Below, piece after piece: positions 1 through 8,552 of a DNA stretch of 11,741 bases; the stretch's first letter is position 1; each line of letters starts with the position of its first letter. Location: NCBI GenBank assembly GCA_023410055.1, contig JAEYQK010000067.1:1-11741 (forward strand), written 5' to 3'. The position numbers and the translations under genes were made by a program. This DNA is from Acidobacteriota bacterium. GTDB lineage: Bacteria > Acidobacteriota > Terriglobia > Terriglobales > Acidobacteriaceae. Under the pieces are notes generated by a model that made no database searches, was not told where the DNA came from, and was given only the letters and a program-made list of their open reading frames with translations.

Positions 1-80
1 TCCCCCACCTGTCTGTCGCGACTGATGATCTAAAGGAGTTAGCGATCCAGTTGACTGAGCTTGATCGGGCCACCGGGTGA
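1..80 (+). CDS. possible C-terminal end of a plus-strand gene (partial)
   Basis: Frame 3 is open from the left edge to a TGA at 78-80 and would give a C-terminus of about 25 residues ending LKELAIQLTELDRATG. The other two plus frames are closed within about 35 bases. The peptide is helix-like and charged, as many real C-termini are, and loosely resembles the tail that follows the catalytic tyrosine in some tyrosine recombinases. It is far too short to assign a family. With no start or domain visible it may also be chance. Confidence 0.25.
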   Translation, partial: PHLSVATDDLKELAIQLTELDRATG

Positions 81-744
81 TCGGGTCATCTGGCCATTGT
101 TAACCCTCAAGTAAACTGAAATTCAGGCACCAGTGGCCTAGTTGGAGGTTTTGAAAGAGCGCACGCGCCGATTTTTTCGGCCGCTGGGTGCACGTCCCCC
201 ATCTTCAGCGTAGCATTTTGGAGGGGGTGAACCCGACACGTACTTCGCGATTAGTTCGCTTTTGATTGCAGAAGGTTGCAGAGTTTTCAACAGGGTTGGG
301 GGATTGACATCACTAACCGAGCTCGGACGAGTCAGCTGTCCGCCAATTCAGGTTGTCGTCGGTCGAAGGTGGAGACGCACCCTCCCTAAAGGGAAGGGTG
401 CGGCACCCCAGTTCTTTACATTACGAGATCAACGTTGAAGGGATGCGCCACCCGCCAGTTGAAAACTGCTGGCTTTGTTCGCGCCGATTCAATCTCAGCG
501 CCTCCCATAGCCTTGTCGGCAGCGGTTCGCGTTTGTGAAGATAGATTCCCCTTCCGCAGACGCGATGGGAATGTGGGTCGATGTCGATTGAGTAATCTCG
601 CCAAAAATCCGAGAAACGAACGGTCATTTGCGATCTTGCGTGGTAGTCAGAGCAGGATCCCGATGCTCTTCAGAGGTTTTTATATCTGATCACGATAGAA
701 CGGAGCAGCACGAAGTGAGCGAAGCAGTGTCAGCAGCGGAGACT
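81..744. other. gene-free stretch with GC-rich inverted repeats
   Basis: I see no convincing gene in this stretch. Short open frames exist on both strands, but none has a clear ribosome site or a recognisable motif. The longest plausible one is 68 codons on the minus strand, 421-627. What can be seen are inverted repeats: GCCGA/TCGGC around a T5 loop (167-181), interlocking GCACCC/GGGTGC arms (377-408), CAGTT/AACTG (456-468), and AGAGCA/TGCTCT (649-669) followed seven bases later by a T5 run. The texture, hairpins rich in G and C between genes, is that of dispersed intergenic repeats, but no second copy lies in this window to prove it. Confidence 0.5.
377..408. repeat. interlocking inverted repeats GCACCC/GGGTGC
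   Basis: The arm GCACCCT at 377-383 pairs with AGGGTGC at 395-401. An inner CCC/GGG pairing (384-386 with 391-393) leaves a TAAA loop and one bulged A at 394. The right arm is shared with a second, mutually exclusive palindrome, GGGTGC-G-GCACCC at 396-408. Two alternative hairpins can therefore form from three related arms. No gene boundary is close enough to call this a terminator or attenuator; it may be part of a dispersed intergenic repeat. Confidence 0.5.
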
Positions 745-767
745 CCCACTGCCCCTGGGGCAGTGGG
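745..767 (-). terminator. perfect palindrome, possible terminator of the ABC-F gene
   Basis: CCCACTGCCCC, one T, then GGGGCAGTGGG: an 11-base perfect inverted repeat centred on 756. It lies 49 bases past the stop codon of the ABC-F gene in the direction of its transcription. The position suits a terminator or an mRNA-end hairpin. No T-run follows it on the minus strand, so it is not a canonical intrinsic terminator. It could equally be a binding site for a dimeric protein or part of a dispersed repeat. Confidence 0.4.
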
Positions 768-816
768 TAGTTGGTGCAGAAACAAAGGATAGCGAGTGTT
801 TCTTCCACGCCCGACC

Positions 817-2442
817 CTATGCGCAGACCGTCTGGAATTCCTCGTAAGCACCCTTGAAGTCGGTGATGTCTCCGGCATCGAAGTGCCAAACGCGAGTCGC
901 GACTTCGTCGATGAGGTCATGATCGTGACTCACAATCAAGACGGTTCCCTGGTAACGCTGAAGCGCGATGTTCAAGGCGTTGATCGACTCAAGGTCCAAG
1001 TGATTGGTGGGCTCGTCGAGCACGAGGACGTTCGGCTTCTGGAGCATGAGTTTGCAGAACAGGAGACGCGCCGATTCGCCGCCGGAAAGAACGTCCGTGC
1101 GTTTGTTGCCGTCGTCGCGCGCGAACAACATCTGGCCGAGCAGACCGCGAATTTCTTCGTGGGAAGCGGATGGCTCCCACTGGTGAAGCCACTCAAAGGC
1201 AGTCATTCCCTTTCGGATCAGGGCCTTGTGATCCTGGGCGAAGAAACCGACGGCTGCTTCGTGTCCCCAGATCACTTTTCCCTCAGTGAGGAATGCGCCG
1301 TCGTAGCCGCTGGATTGGCGGAGTTCGGATTCTGGAACCGTTGGCGAGCTAGACAGGAGTGCATGCAGCAGAGTCGACTTGCCGAGTCCGTTGCGCCCGA
1401 TCAACGCGACCTTTTCGCCGCGCGTGATGCTGGCGCTGAAATCGCGGATGACCTCGTTGTCGCCGTATGCCTTGGAGACGTGTTCGAGTTCGAGAATGTG
1501 TTTTCCGGAAGGACGCTTCTGCTCAAATTTCAGATAGGGGCGCTGAATGTTCGACTTCGCGAGTTCGGTAACCTGGAGCCGCTCGACCTCTTTGCGGCGT
1601 GATTGGACCTGGCTTGAGCGGGTGCCGGCAGCGAAACGCGCGATGAAGTCGTTGAGTTGAGCAATCTTCTTCTCGCGCTGCACGTTCTGAGCTTCGATCT
1701 GCGAACGTATCTGCGTTTTGGCCAGCACCATTTCGTCGTAGGTGCCGGTGTAGGTGATGATGGTCTCGTAATCGATGTCGGCGATGTGAGTGCAGACACT
1801 GTTCAGGAAATGGCGATCGTGCGAGATAACGATGAGCACGCCGTCGTAGCTGTTCAGAAAACCTTGCAGCCAGTGGATCGAGTCCAGATCGAGGTGGTTT
1901 GTCGGCTCGTCGAGCAGTAGGGCTTGCGGATGTCCGAAGAGCGCCTGCGCGAGGAGCACGCGGACCTTCTGTCCGCCTTGAAGCTCGCCCATCTTGCGTT
2001 CGTGCATCTCGTCGGGGATGTCCAAGCCTTGCAGCAGAAGGGTGGCATCGACCTCGGCGGAGTAGCCATCCTCGTCACCGACGATGCCTTCGAGTTCGCC
2101 GAGTCTCATGCCGTCTTCATTTGTAAGATCTGGTTTGGCCCAGAGCTGGTCACGCTCCTCCATGGCCGCCCACAGGCGCTTGTTGCCCATGATGACGACG
2201 TCGATCACGCGGTAGGCGTCGAAGGCAAACTGGTCCTGGTTCAACACACCCAGCTTGCGCGGCCGCACCACGCTGCCCGTTGTCGGCTCTCGTTCGGCAG
2301 TCAAAAGGCTCATAAACGTCGACTTCCCCGAACCGTTAGGGCCCGTAAGACCGTAGCGCTTTCCAGGCGTGAAGGCGGTGGAGACATCTTCGAACAGTGT
2401 TTTGGCGCCGTAGCGCATGGTGACGTTGCTAACTGAAATCAT
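817..2442 (-). CDS. ybiT: ABC-F family ATPase, YbiT-type
   Basis: This is a soluble protein of 541 residues with two ABC nucleotide-binding domains and no membrane segment, the ABC-F layout. Domain 1 has Walker A GPNGSGKST (34-42), signature LQGGQ (154-158), Walker B LLLDEPTNHLD (175-185) and the switch histidine in SHDR (207-210). Domain 2 has GRNGLGKST (349-357), LSGGE (452-456), LDEPTNHLD (475-483) and SHD (505-507). Between them, about 235-315, lies the charged helical linker which in this family reaches toward the P-site tRNA. Start, linker and the stretch HFLNSVCTHIADIDY match what I recall of E. coli YbiT (about 530 residues) better than EttA or Uup. Family members bind the ribosome and ease stalled translation; a few protect against antibiotics, but nothing here shows that. 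The ATG has no clear Shine-Dalgarno sequence; it is chosen because the N-terminus MISVSNVTMRYG fits the family. The gap to the MFS gene upstream is 119 bases. Confidence 0.93.
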   Translation of the reverse strand: MISVSNVTMRYGAKTLFEDVSTAFTPGKRYGLTGPNGSGKSTFMSLLTAEREPTTGSVVRPRKLGVLNQDQFAFDAYRVIDVVIMGNKRLWAAMEERDQLWAKPDLTNEDGMRLGELEGIVGDEDGYSAEVDATLLLQGLDIPDEMHERKMGELQGGQKVRVLLAQALFGHPQALLLDEPTNHLDLDSIHWLQGFLNSYDGVLIVISHDRHFLNSVCTHIADIDYETIITYTGTYDEMVLAKTQIRSQIEAQNVQREKKIAQLNDFIARFAAGTRSSQVQSRRKEVERLQVTELAKSNIQRPYLKFEQKRPSGKHILELEHVSKAYGDNEVIRDFSASITRGEKVALIGRNGLGKSTLLHALLSSSPTVPESELRQSSGYDGAFLTEGKVIWGHEAAVGFFAQDHKALIRKGMTAFEWLHQWEPSASHEEIRGLLGQMLFARDDGNKRTDVLSGGESARLLFCKLMLQKPNVLVLDEPTNHLDLESINALNIALQRYQGTVLIVSHDHDLIDEVATRVWHFDAGDITDFKGAYEEFQTVCA

Positions 2443-2561
2443 AATTTGTTGAGGGAACTGCGGAAGACTGCCAGCAAGGGCGGGTCGCAGGTATCACACT
2501 CAGAATACCATGCGCAGTTAGATTGCGAATCGTCGGACGAGGGGGCAGGATACGCTGCAAT

Positions 2562-4145
2562 TTAGTGTGCCGCTCCGACCGCGCCTTTCTTGGCGACGGT
2601 CTTCTTCAGCATGAAGACGATAGGTACGCATAGGAAGCAGACGATCGCGAGATAGCGGAAGTCGTCGACGTAGGCCATCAGCGCGGACTGCTGCGAGACC
2701 GCGCCATCGATGAGTCCGAGGGCGCGCTGGGCGGTACCGTCAAGGGGTGCACCGGTTGGGCCACTGCCCTGGTGCAGGAGCCCCTGCAATCCCTGAAACT
2801 GCTGCTGGAAGGCTGGATTGCTCGGGTTGAGCGATCCTACAAGGTACGCTCGATGTACCTGCTCATGGCGGGCGACCATGGTGTTCACGACAGAGATGCC
2901 GATGCTGCCGCCAATATTGCGGAGCAGATTGTAGAGGCCAGCTGCGTTTCCGATCTCCTCGTTGCGCAGGCGTGCCATTGCAGTGGTAGAGAGCGGCACA
3001 AAGACACAGCCAGCGCCAAAGCCGCTGATGATGATCGCCCAAAGCAGCGTCCATTGGGAGATCTGGAGATTCACGTGCGAAAACCAGATGCTGGAAACCC
3101 CGAATAGGAGAAAGCCGCTGGCGATCAGATAACGGTTGTCGATGCGGCTGGTGAGCACGCCGATCATTGGCATGGCGATGATGGCACCTAATCCGCGGGG
3201 ACTAACGGCAATTCCGGCGTTCAAGGCCGTGTAGCCCATCAGTTCCTGGTAGAAGAGCGGCAGCAGCGTGATAAGGCCGTAAATGGCCCCGCCGAAAAGC
3301 GCGATGAGTACGCAGCCAAGAGCAAAGTTGCGGTATCGGAAGACTCGCAGGTTAACGAGGGGGTCGCGACGCCTCAATTGTCGAATGATGAATGCAACGA
3401 ACGTGACGACGAGGATGAGCGTCGCCCAGCGAATCCAGACGGCACCGAACCAGTCGTCTTCCTGACCTTTGTCGAGAATGATCTGGAGCGCGCCGAGCCA
3501 GACGGCGAGCAGACCGAGGCCGATTGCGTCGAAGCGTCCAGCACGGGCGGTCTTGATGTAAGACGGGTCATGCACGTAACGCATGATCATCATGACGGCG
3601 ACGATCCCGACCGGGATGTTGATGTAGAAGGCCCAGCGCCAGGAGTAGGTGTCGGTGAGCCAGCCGCCGAGCGTCGGGCCGAGCACTGGGGCAACGACAA
3701 CACCGAGGCCAAACATGGCCATTGCCAGTCCGCGTTTCTTCGGCGGGAAGCTCTCAAGCAGGATGGCCTGCGAAATTGGCTGCAATGCGCCGCCGCCGGC
3801 GCCTTGTATTGCGCGCGCAATGAGGATCATGCCCAGACTCGCCGAGGCTCCGCACATGAACGACGCAACGGTGAAGATGACGATGCAGGTGATCAGAAAG
3901 CGCTTGCGTCCGAAACGAATGGAAAACCAGCCGCTGGCGGGAAGAATGACTGCGTTGGCGACGAGGTAGCTCGTGAGTACCCAGGTGGCTTCGTCAGTAG
4001 TAGCCGAAAGACTGCCCGCGATGTGCGGAAGAGCGACGGCGGCGATGGAGGTGTCCAGCACCTCCATGAACGTGGGAAGAATGACAGCGAGGGCGACGAG
4101 CCAGGGATTCGGTGCAGGATTGATCTGTTCGCGTTCGTGATCCAC
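2562..4145 (-). CDS. DHA2-family (EmrB/QacA-type) MFS drug/solute exporter
   Basis: This 527-residue inner-membrane protein has about 14 hydrophobic segments, the DHA2 proton-antiport family layout. Visible marks are the TM1 motif with Asp31 (VLDTSIAAVALP), a motif-A variant SGWFSIRFGRKRF (71-83) after TM2, motif B around Arg111 (RAIQGAGGG), and antiporter motif C GLGVVVAPVLGPTLGGWL (146-163) in TM5. A poorly conserved hydrophilic loop (about 430-485) precedes the last helix, and the tail is basic. EmrB proteins usually work with a periplasmic adaptor (EmrA) and an outer-membrane channel; neither gene is next door here, so partner and substrate are unknown. The start is GTG: no other start codon lies between it and the upstream in-frame TGA, and the next Met (residue 27) would cut into TM1. 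The Shine-Dalgarno sequence is weak (AGAGAG). It follows the hppA terminator, so it probably has its own promoter, which I could not pick out. Confidence 0.9.
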   Translation of the reverse strand: MDHEREQINPAPNPWLVALAVILPTFMEVLDTSIAAVALPHIAGSLSATTDEATWVLTSYLVANAVILPASGWFSIRFGRKRFLITCIVIFTVASFMCGASASLGMILIARAIQGAGGGALQPISQAILLESFPPKKRGLAMAMFGLGVVVAPVLGPTLGGWLTDTYSWRWAFYINIPVGIVAVMMIMRYVHDPSYIKTARAGRFDAIGLGLLAVWLGALQIILDKGQEDDWFGAVWIRWATLILVVTFVAFIIRQLRRRDPLVNLRVFRYRNFALGCVLIALFGGAIYGLITLLPLFYQELMGYTALNAGIAVSPRGLGAIIAMPMIGVLTSRIDNRYLIASGFLLFGVSSIWFSHVNLQISQWTLLWAIIISGFGAGCVFVPLSTTAMARLRNEEIGNAAGLYNLLRNIGGSIGISVVNTMVARHEQVHRAYLVGSLNPSNPAFQQQFQGLQGLLHQGSGPTGAPLDGTAQRALGLIDGAVSQQSALMAYVDDFRYLAIVCFLCVPIVFMLKKTVAKKGAVGAAH

Positions 4146-4209
4146 GGGCCTGGTCTCTCTGTGATGCGATAGGGGTCAGATGAGACGAGAGTGCAGGTGG
4201 TTGGATGTG

Positions 4210-4239
4210 AAAAGAGGACGGAGCCGAAGCTCCGCCCTC
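4210..4239 (-). terminator. intrinsic terminator of hppA (UUCG loop)
   Basis: On the minus strand, GAGGGCGGAGC, loop TTCG, then GCTCCGTCCTC form an 11-bp stem with a single G-U pair, closed by the very stable UUCG tetraloop and followed at once by TTTT (the AAAA at 4210-4213 on the plus strand). The stem begins 16 bases past the hppA stop codon. Position, stem strength and U-run all fit a factor-independent terminator that separates hppA from the MFS gene. Confidence 0.9.
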
Positions 4240-4255
4240 ATGAGTTGCGGAAGCG

Positions 4256-6859
<2,604 letters not shown>

Positions 6860-7207
6860 AGAATCCTCCAATGGTCACCTGGACACCAGCATTCTCATCG
6901 GACACACGCCGATATACTCCACTCCGGGAAGCGAGCGAGCCCTTCACACGGTCTCGTGCGTAAAGGGGACATACGCGTTCATGTTGTGCGTCCGCTGTTT
7001 CTTTGAAGGCGCGCTTCCACGACCAGACCCTGAAGCGCAAAACTGATGTTTGGCCGCACCTTCGATTGCGATTACAAATTCTCAAACGCTCCGGCTCAGA
7101 TCGAGGTCCGAGACTTCACGCCGAGTTCCGAATTTACGGAATACCCTTTGATCGTTCCCCCCACAGGAACGGGGCCTTGAGCGACTGGTCAACTTTCCAG
7201 CCAAGTT
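6860..7207 (-). promoter_or_regulatory. long hppA leader or separate small RNA (candidate)
   Basis: This gap of nearly 500 bases between the unknown secreted gene and hppA has no convincing coding frame. Transcription from the promoter at 7214-7243 would produce a leader of about 350 bases. By eye it can form several hairpins: CGTTCC/GGAACG (7153-7171), TTCCG/CGGAA (7126-7141), GCGCTTC/GAAGCGC with a 14-base loop (7011-7038), and ATCGG/CCGAT (6897-6913) close to the hppA ribosome site. I do not recognise a known riboswitch, 6S, tmRNA or RNase P motif. It could be an untranslated leader, an independent small RNA, or merely a long spacer with a second promoter closer to hppA. Confidence 0.35.
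6865..6869 (-). promoter_or_regulatory. ribosome binding site of hppA
   Basis: GGAGG on the minus strand, with five bases (ATTCT) before the ATG at 6857-6859. It decides the start of hppA in favour of this ATG over the in-frame TTG at 6869-6871, which lies inside the site itself. Confidence 0.85.
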
Positions 7208-7213
7208 GGCGCG

Positions 7214-7243
7214 GTTATATCACGGCGCCACTGCCACGGTCAA
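7214..7243 (-). promoter_or_regulatory. sigma-70-type promoter reading toward hppA
   Basis: On the minus strand, TTGACC (7238-7243), an 18-base spacer, and TATAAC (7214-7219) preceded by TGA, which makes an extended -10. Each hexamer is five of six to consensus. Transcription would start near 7207 and run toward hppA. A hairpin that may end the upstream gene lies just before it (7312-7339), which fits an independent transcription unit. The tRNA-Asn promoter in this window uses the same two hexamers. Confidence 0.7.
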
Positions 7244-7311
7244 TCGGCTTTGATGCGTAATGTGGAGAATTCGTCGCGGAAGGAAAGGAAAGTTCCTGGA
7301 TGGACCGAGCG

Positions 7312-7339
7312 GAGCCCTGAGGTTTGGAACTCAGAGCCC
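7312..7339 (-). terminator. hairpin after the secreted hypothetical gene, possible terminator
   Basis: Minus-strand arms GGGCTCTGAG (7330-7339) and CTCAGGGCTC (7312-7321) pair over ten bases, with two G-U pairs and an eight-base loop. The hairpin begins 12 bases past the stop codon at 7352-7354. No U-run follows, so it may stabilise the mRNA end or act with Rho rather than be a classical terminator. Confidence 0.45.
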
Positions 7340-7351
7340 TATCGACTCGGC

Positions 7352-8410
7352 TTACTTGTTTTCTTCTGCGGCCTTAGGCTTCCTTGAGACCCGGACCCAC
7401 TGCACCGTCCCGTGTTGCCCGTCAGATAGATAGACGATGTCGTTGCCCTCAGCTCCAAGCAACCTCGGGTTCCGGTACTCAGAACTATCTTTGTGAACCA
7501 TGTCCTCTACCGCAATCCATTGGCTGGATTGATTACCCGATTTTTCGAGCAGGAATACTCCGCTCGCCAGAGGAGTGCCAGAGTCAAGGTGCGTCACGTT
7601 GAGGAAGAGACTGCCGTTCTCCGTAAGGGTGTACCCTTGGACGATGACCGATTTCGGCAACTTGGGTGTGCGCCAGCGCAGCAGGCTGTCGGGCTTCGCC
7701 AAGCTGTGTTCAATGTACTCCCCTTGGGGGAAGGTTTCCTGCTCAGGAACGTAGAGCCCAACGGTTGAGGAATTACACACTAAGTTCACTTCTCCTGTAT
7801 GCCCGGTTGTAAAGAAATACTCAGGAAACGTCTTTCGATCAAGCAGGGTATTCGTCTGCCCCTGGCCGAAAGCGTATTCGCGCAGCATCGAGTAGTTGAT
7901 TCTGGGATGGTGGTTTTCGTTCCAGCGCTGCCAACCGTATACCCAGAACGTCGAACCAGTCGAGCAAATTCGCATGGGCGAAAACGGGGTAGTTCGGACA
8001 ACATTTACCACCTTCCCAGAAGCGCCGACTTCTGCGACAAAATCAGCCAGAGCGCCCTTCTCGTTCAAAGCGGACGCTGCGATGAGCAAATTGCCGGAAG
8101 GTGTCATCGCCACGTCGCGAAGATAAATCTGCATAGATCCTGGTAACCAAACCACAGCTTCGCGGACCACATTGCCTTCCCCATCAAAAACCATAACTGA
8201 CGGGCGACTCTGAGACGATTCGTACTGCCATGTGATCAGATGTCCGCGATCCCACTTGGTAAAGGGCCAATCAAACTTCTCAAACACACCGGTGTAAGCA
8301 GCACTTCGCTGCACGCTGGTCGTAAACGCCGTTTCGGGCGCTTTCTGGGCAGAAGCGAACGACGTGACAATGACACTGAAAACCAACGCTAATACAGCAG
8401 CTTTGCTCAT
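7352..8410 (-). CDS. secreted protein of unknown function
   Basis: I do not recognise this 352-residue protein. It starts with a clear Sec signal peptide: short basic start MSK, hydrophobic core 4-18, and cleavage site SFASA-Q after residue 21, with no lipobox. No other membrane helix is visible, so it is probably periplasmic or extracellular. The mature part is rich in short beta-like segments with recurring Gly-Asn/Asp-Gly turns (FDGEGN, TPSGNLL, TENGSLFL, AEGNDIVYLSDG), which suggests a beta-propeller or similar repeat fold, but I cannot define blades. Two cysteines (149 and 212) could form a disulfide. The tail is charged (RKPKAAEENK). There is no obvious catalytic motif. The ATG has a good Shine-Dalgarno sequence (GAGGAAG followed by AAGG). 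It lies downstream of the prolyl oligopeptidase on the same strand, 142 bases away, with its own likely promoter, so a shared job is possible but unproven. Confidence 0.8.
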   Translation of the reverse strand: MSKAAVLALVFSVIVTSFASAQKAPETAFTTSVQRSAAYTGVFEKFDWPFTKWDRGHLITWQYESSQSRPSVMVFDGEGNVVREAVVWLPGSMQIYLRDVAMTPSGNLLIAASALNEKGALADFVAEVGASGKVVNVVRTTPFSPMRICSTGSTFWVYGWQRWNENHHPRINYSMLREYAFGQGQTNTLLDRKTFPEYFFTTGHTGEVNLVCNSSTVGLYVPEQETFPQGEYIEHSLAKPDSLLRWRTPKLPKSVIVQGYTLTENGSLFLNVTHLDSGTPLASGVFLLEKSGNQSSQWIAVEDMVHKDSSEYRNPRLLGAEGNDIVYLSDGQHGTVQWVRVSRKPKAAEENK

Positions 8411-8447
8411 GACCTTCTTCCTCTATGGAGTCCCGAACGGCGGACGG

Positions 8448-8476
8448 ATTAGAACACAAATGGCTCACCCACGCAA
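8448..8476 (-). promoter_or_regulatory. probable promoter of the secreted hypothetical gene
   Basis: On the minus strand, TTGCGT (8471-8476), a 17-base spacer, and TCTAAT (8448-8453), a -10 matching five of six consensus bases. It would give a leader of about 30 bases before the ATG at 8410. The -35 element and the spacer overlap the left arm of the inverted repeat at 8460-8473, so a protein bound there or the folded arm could affect initiation. Confidence 0.5.
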
Positions 8477-8526
8477 TATCGATCACGAACAAAAGATCGT
8501 GCTACGACAAAACGTGAGTGAGCCAT
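8460..8526. repeat. compound inverted repeat between two genes
   Basis: A 14-base left arm (8460-8473, ATGGCTCACCCACG) and right arm (8513-8526, CGTGAGTGAGCCAT) match at 13 of 14 positions. A nested CACGA/TCGTG pair (8484-8488 with 8497-8501) sits between them. The right arm lies 26 bases past the prolyl oligopeptidase stop, so in its mRNA the repeat would form a long hairpin followed by the moderately U-rich UUGUGUUC. The left arm covers the promoter of the next gene. Possible roles are a terminator or 3' stabiliser, an operator, or a tiny mobile relic. Confidence 0.6.
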
Positions 8527-8552
8527 CAATCAGAGAGTGCACTGAACGACAA

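Noticed and set aside
421..627. 68-codon minus-strand frame beginning MTVRFSDFWRDYS
   Set aside because: No ribosome site, no recognisable motif, and its end runs into hairpin-forming repeat-like DNA. It could be a relic, but I cannot support it as a gene.
649..681. Hairpin AGAGCA/TGCTCT followed by T5 as a plus-strand terminator
   Set aside because: The T-run begins seven bases after the stem and no plus-strand gene ends nearby.
796..1602. 268-codon plus-strand frame over the ABC-F gene
   Set aside because: Antisense shadow of a GC-biased gene; no family motif and no ribosome site. The same holds for the long plus-strand frames at 1924-2436, 3378-4172, 4793-5497, 5858-6574, 8640-9329 and 9612-10271.
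2443..2561. Promoter for the ABC-F gene (TTCGCA, 16 bases, TATTCT on the minus strand)
   Set aside because: Each hexamer matches only four of six consensus bases, so it is too weak to list.
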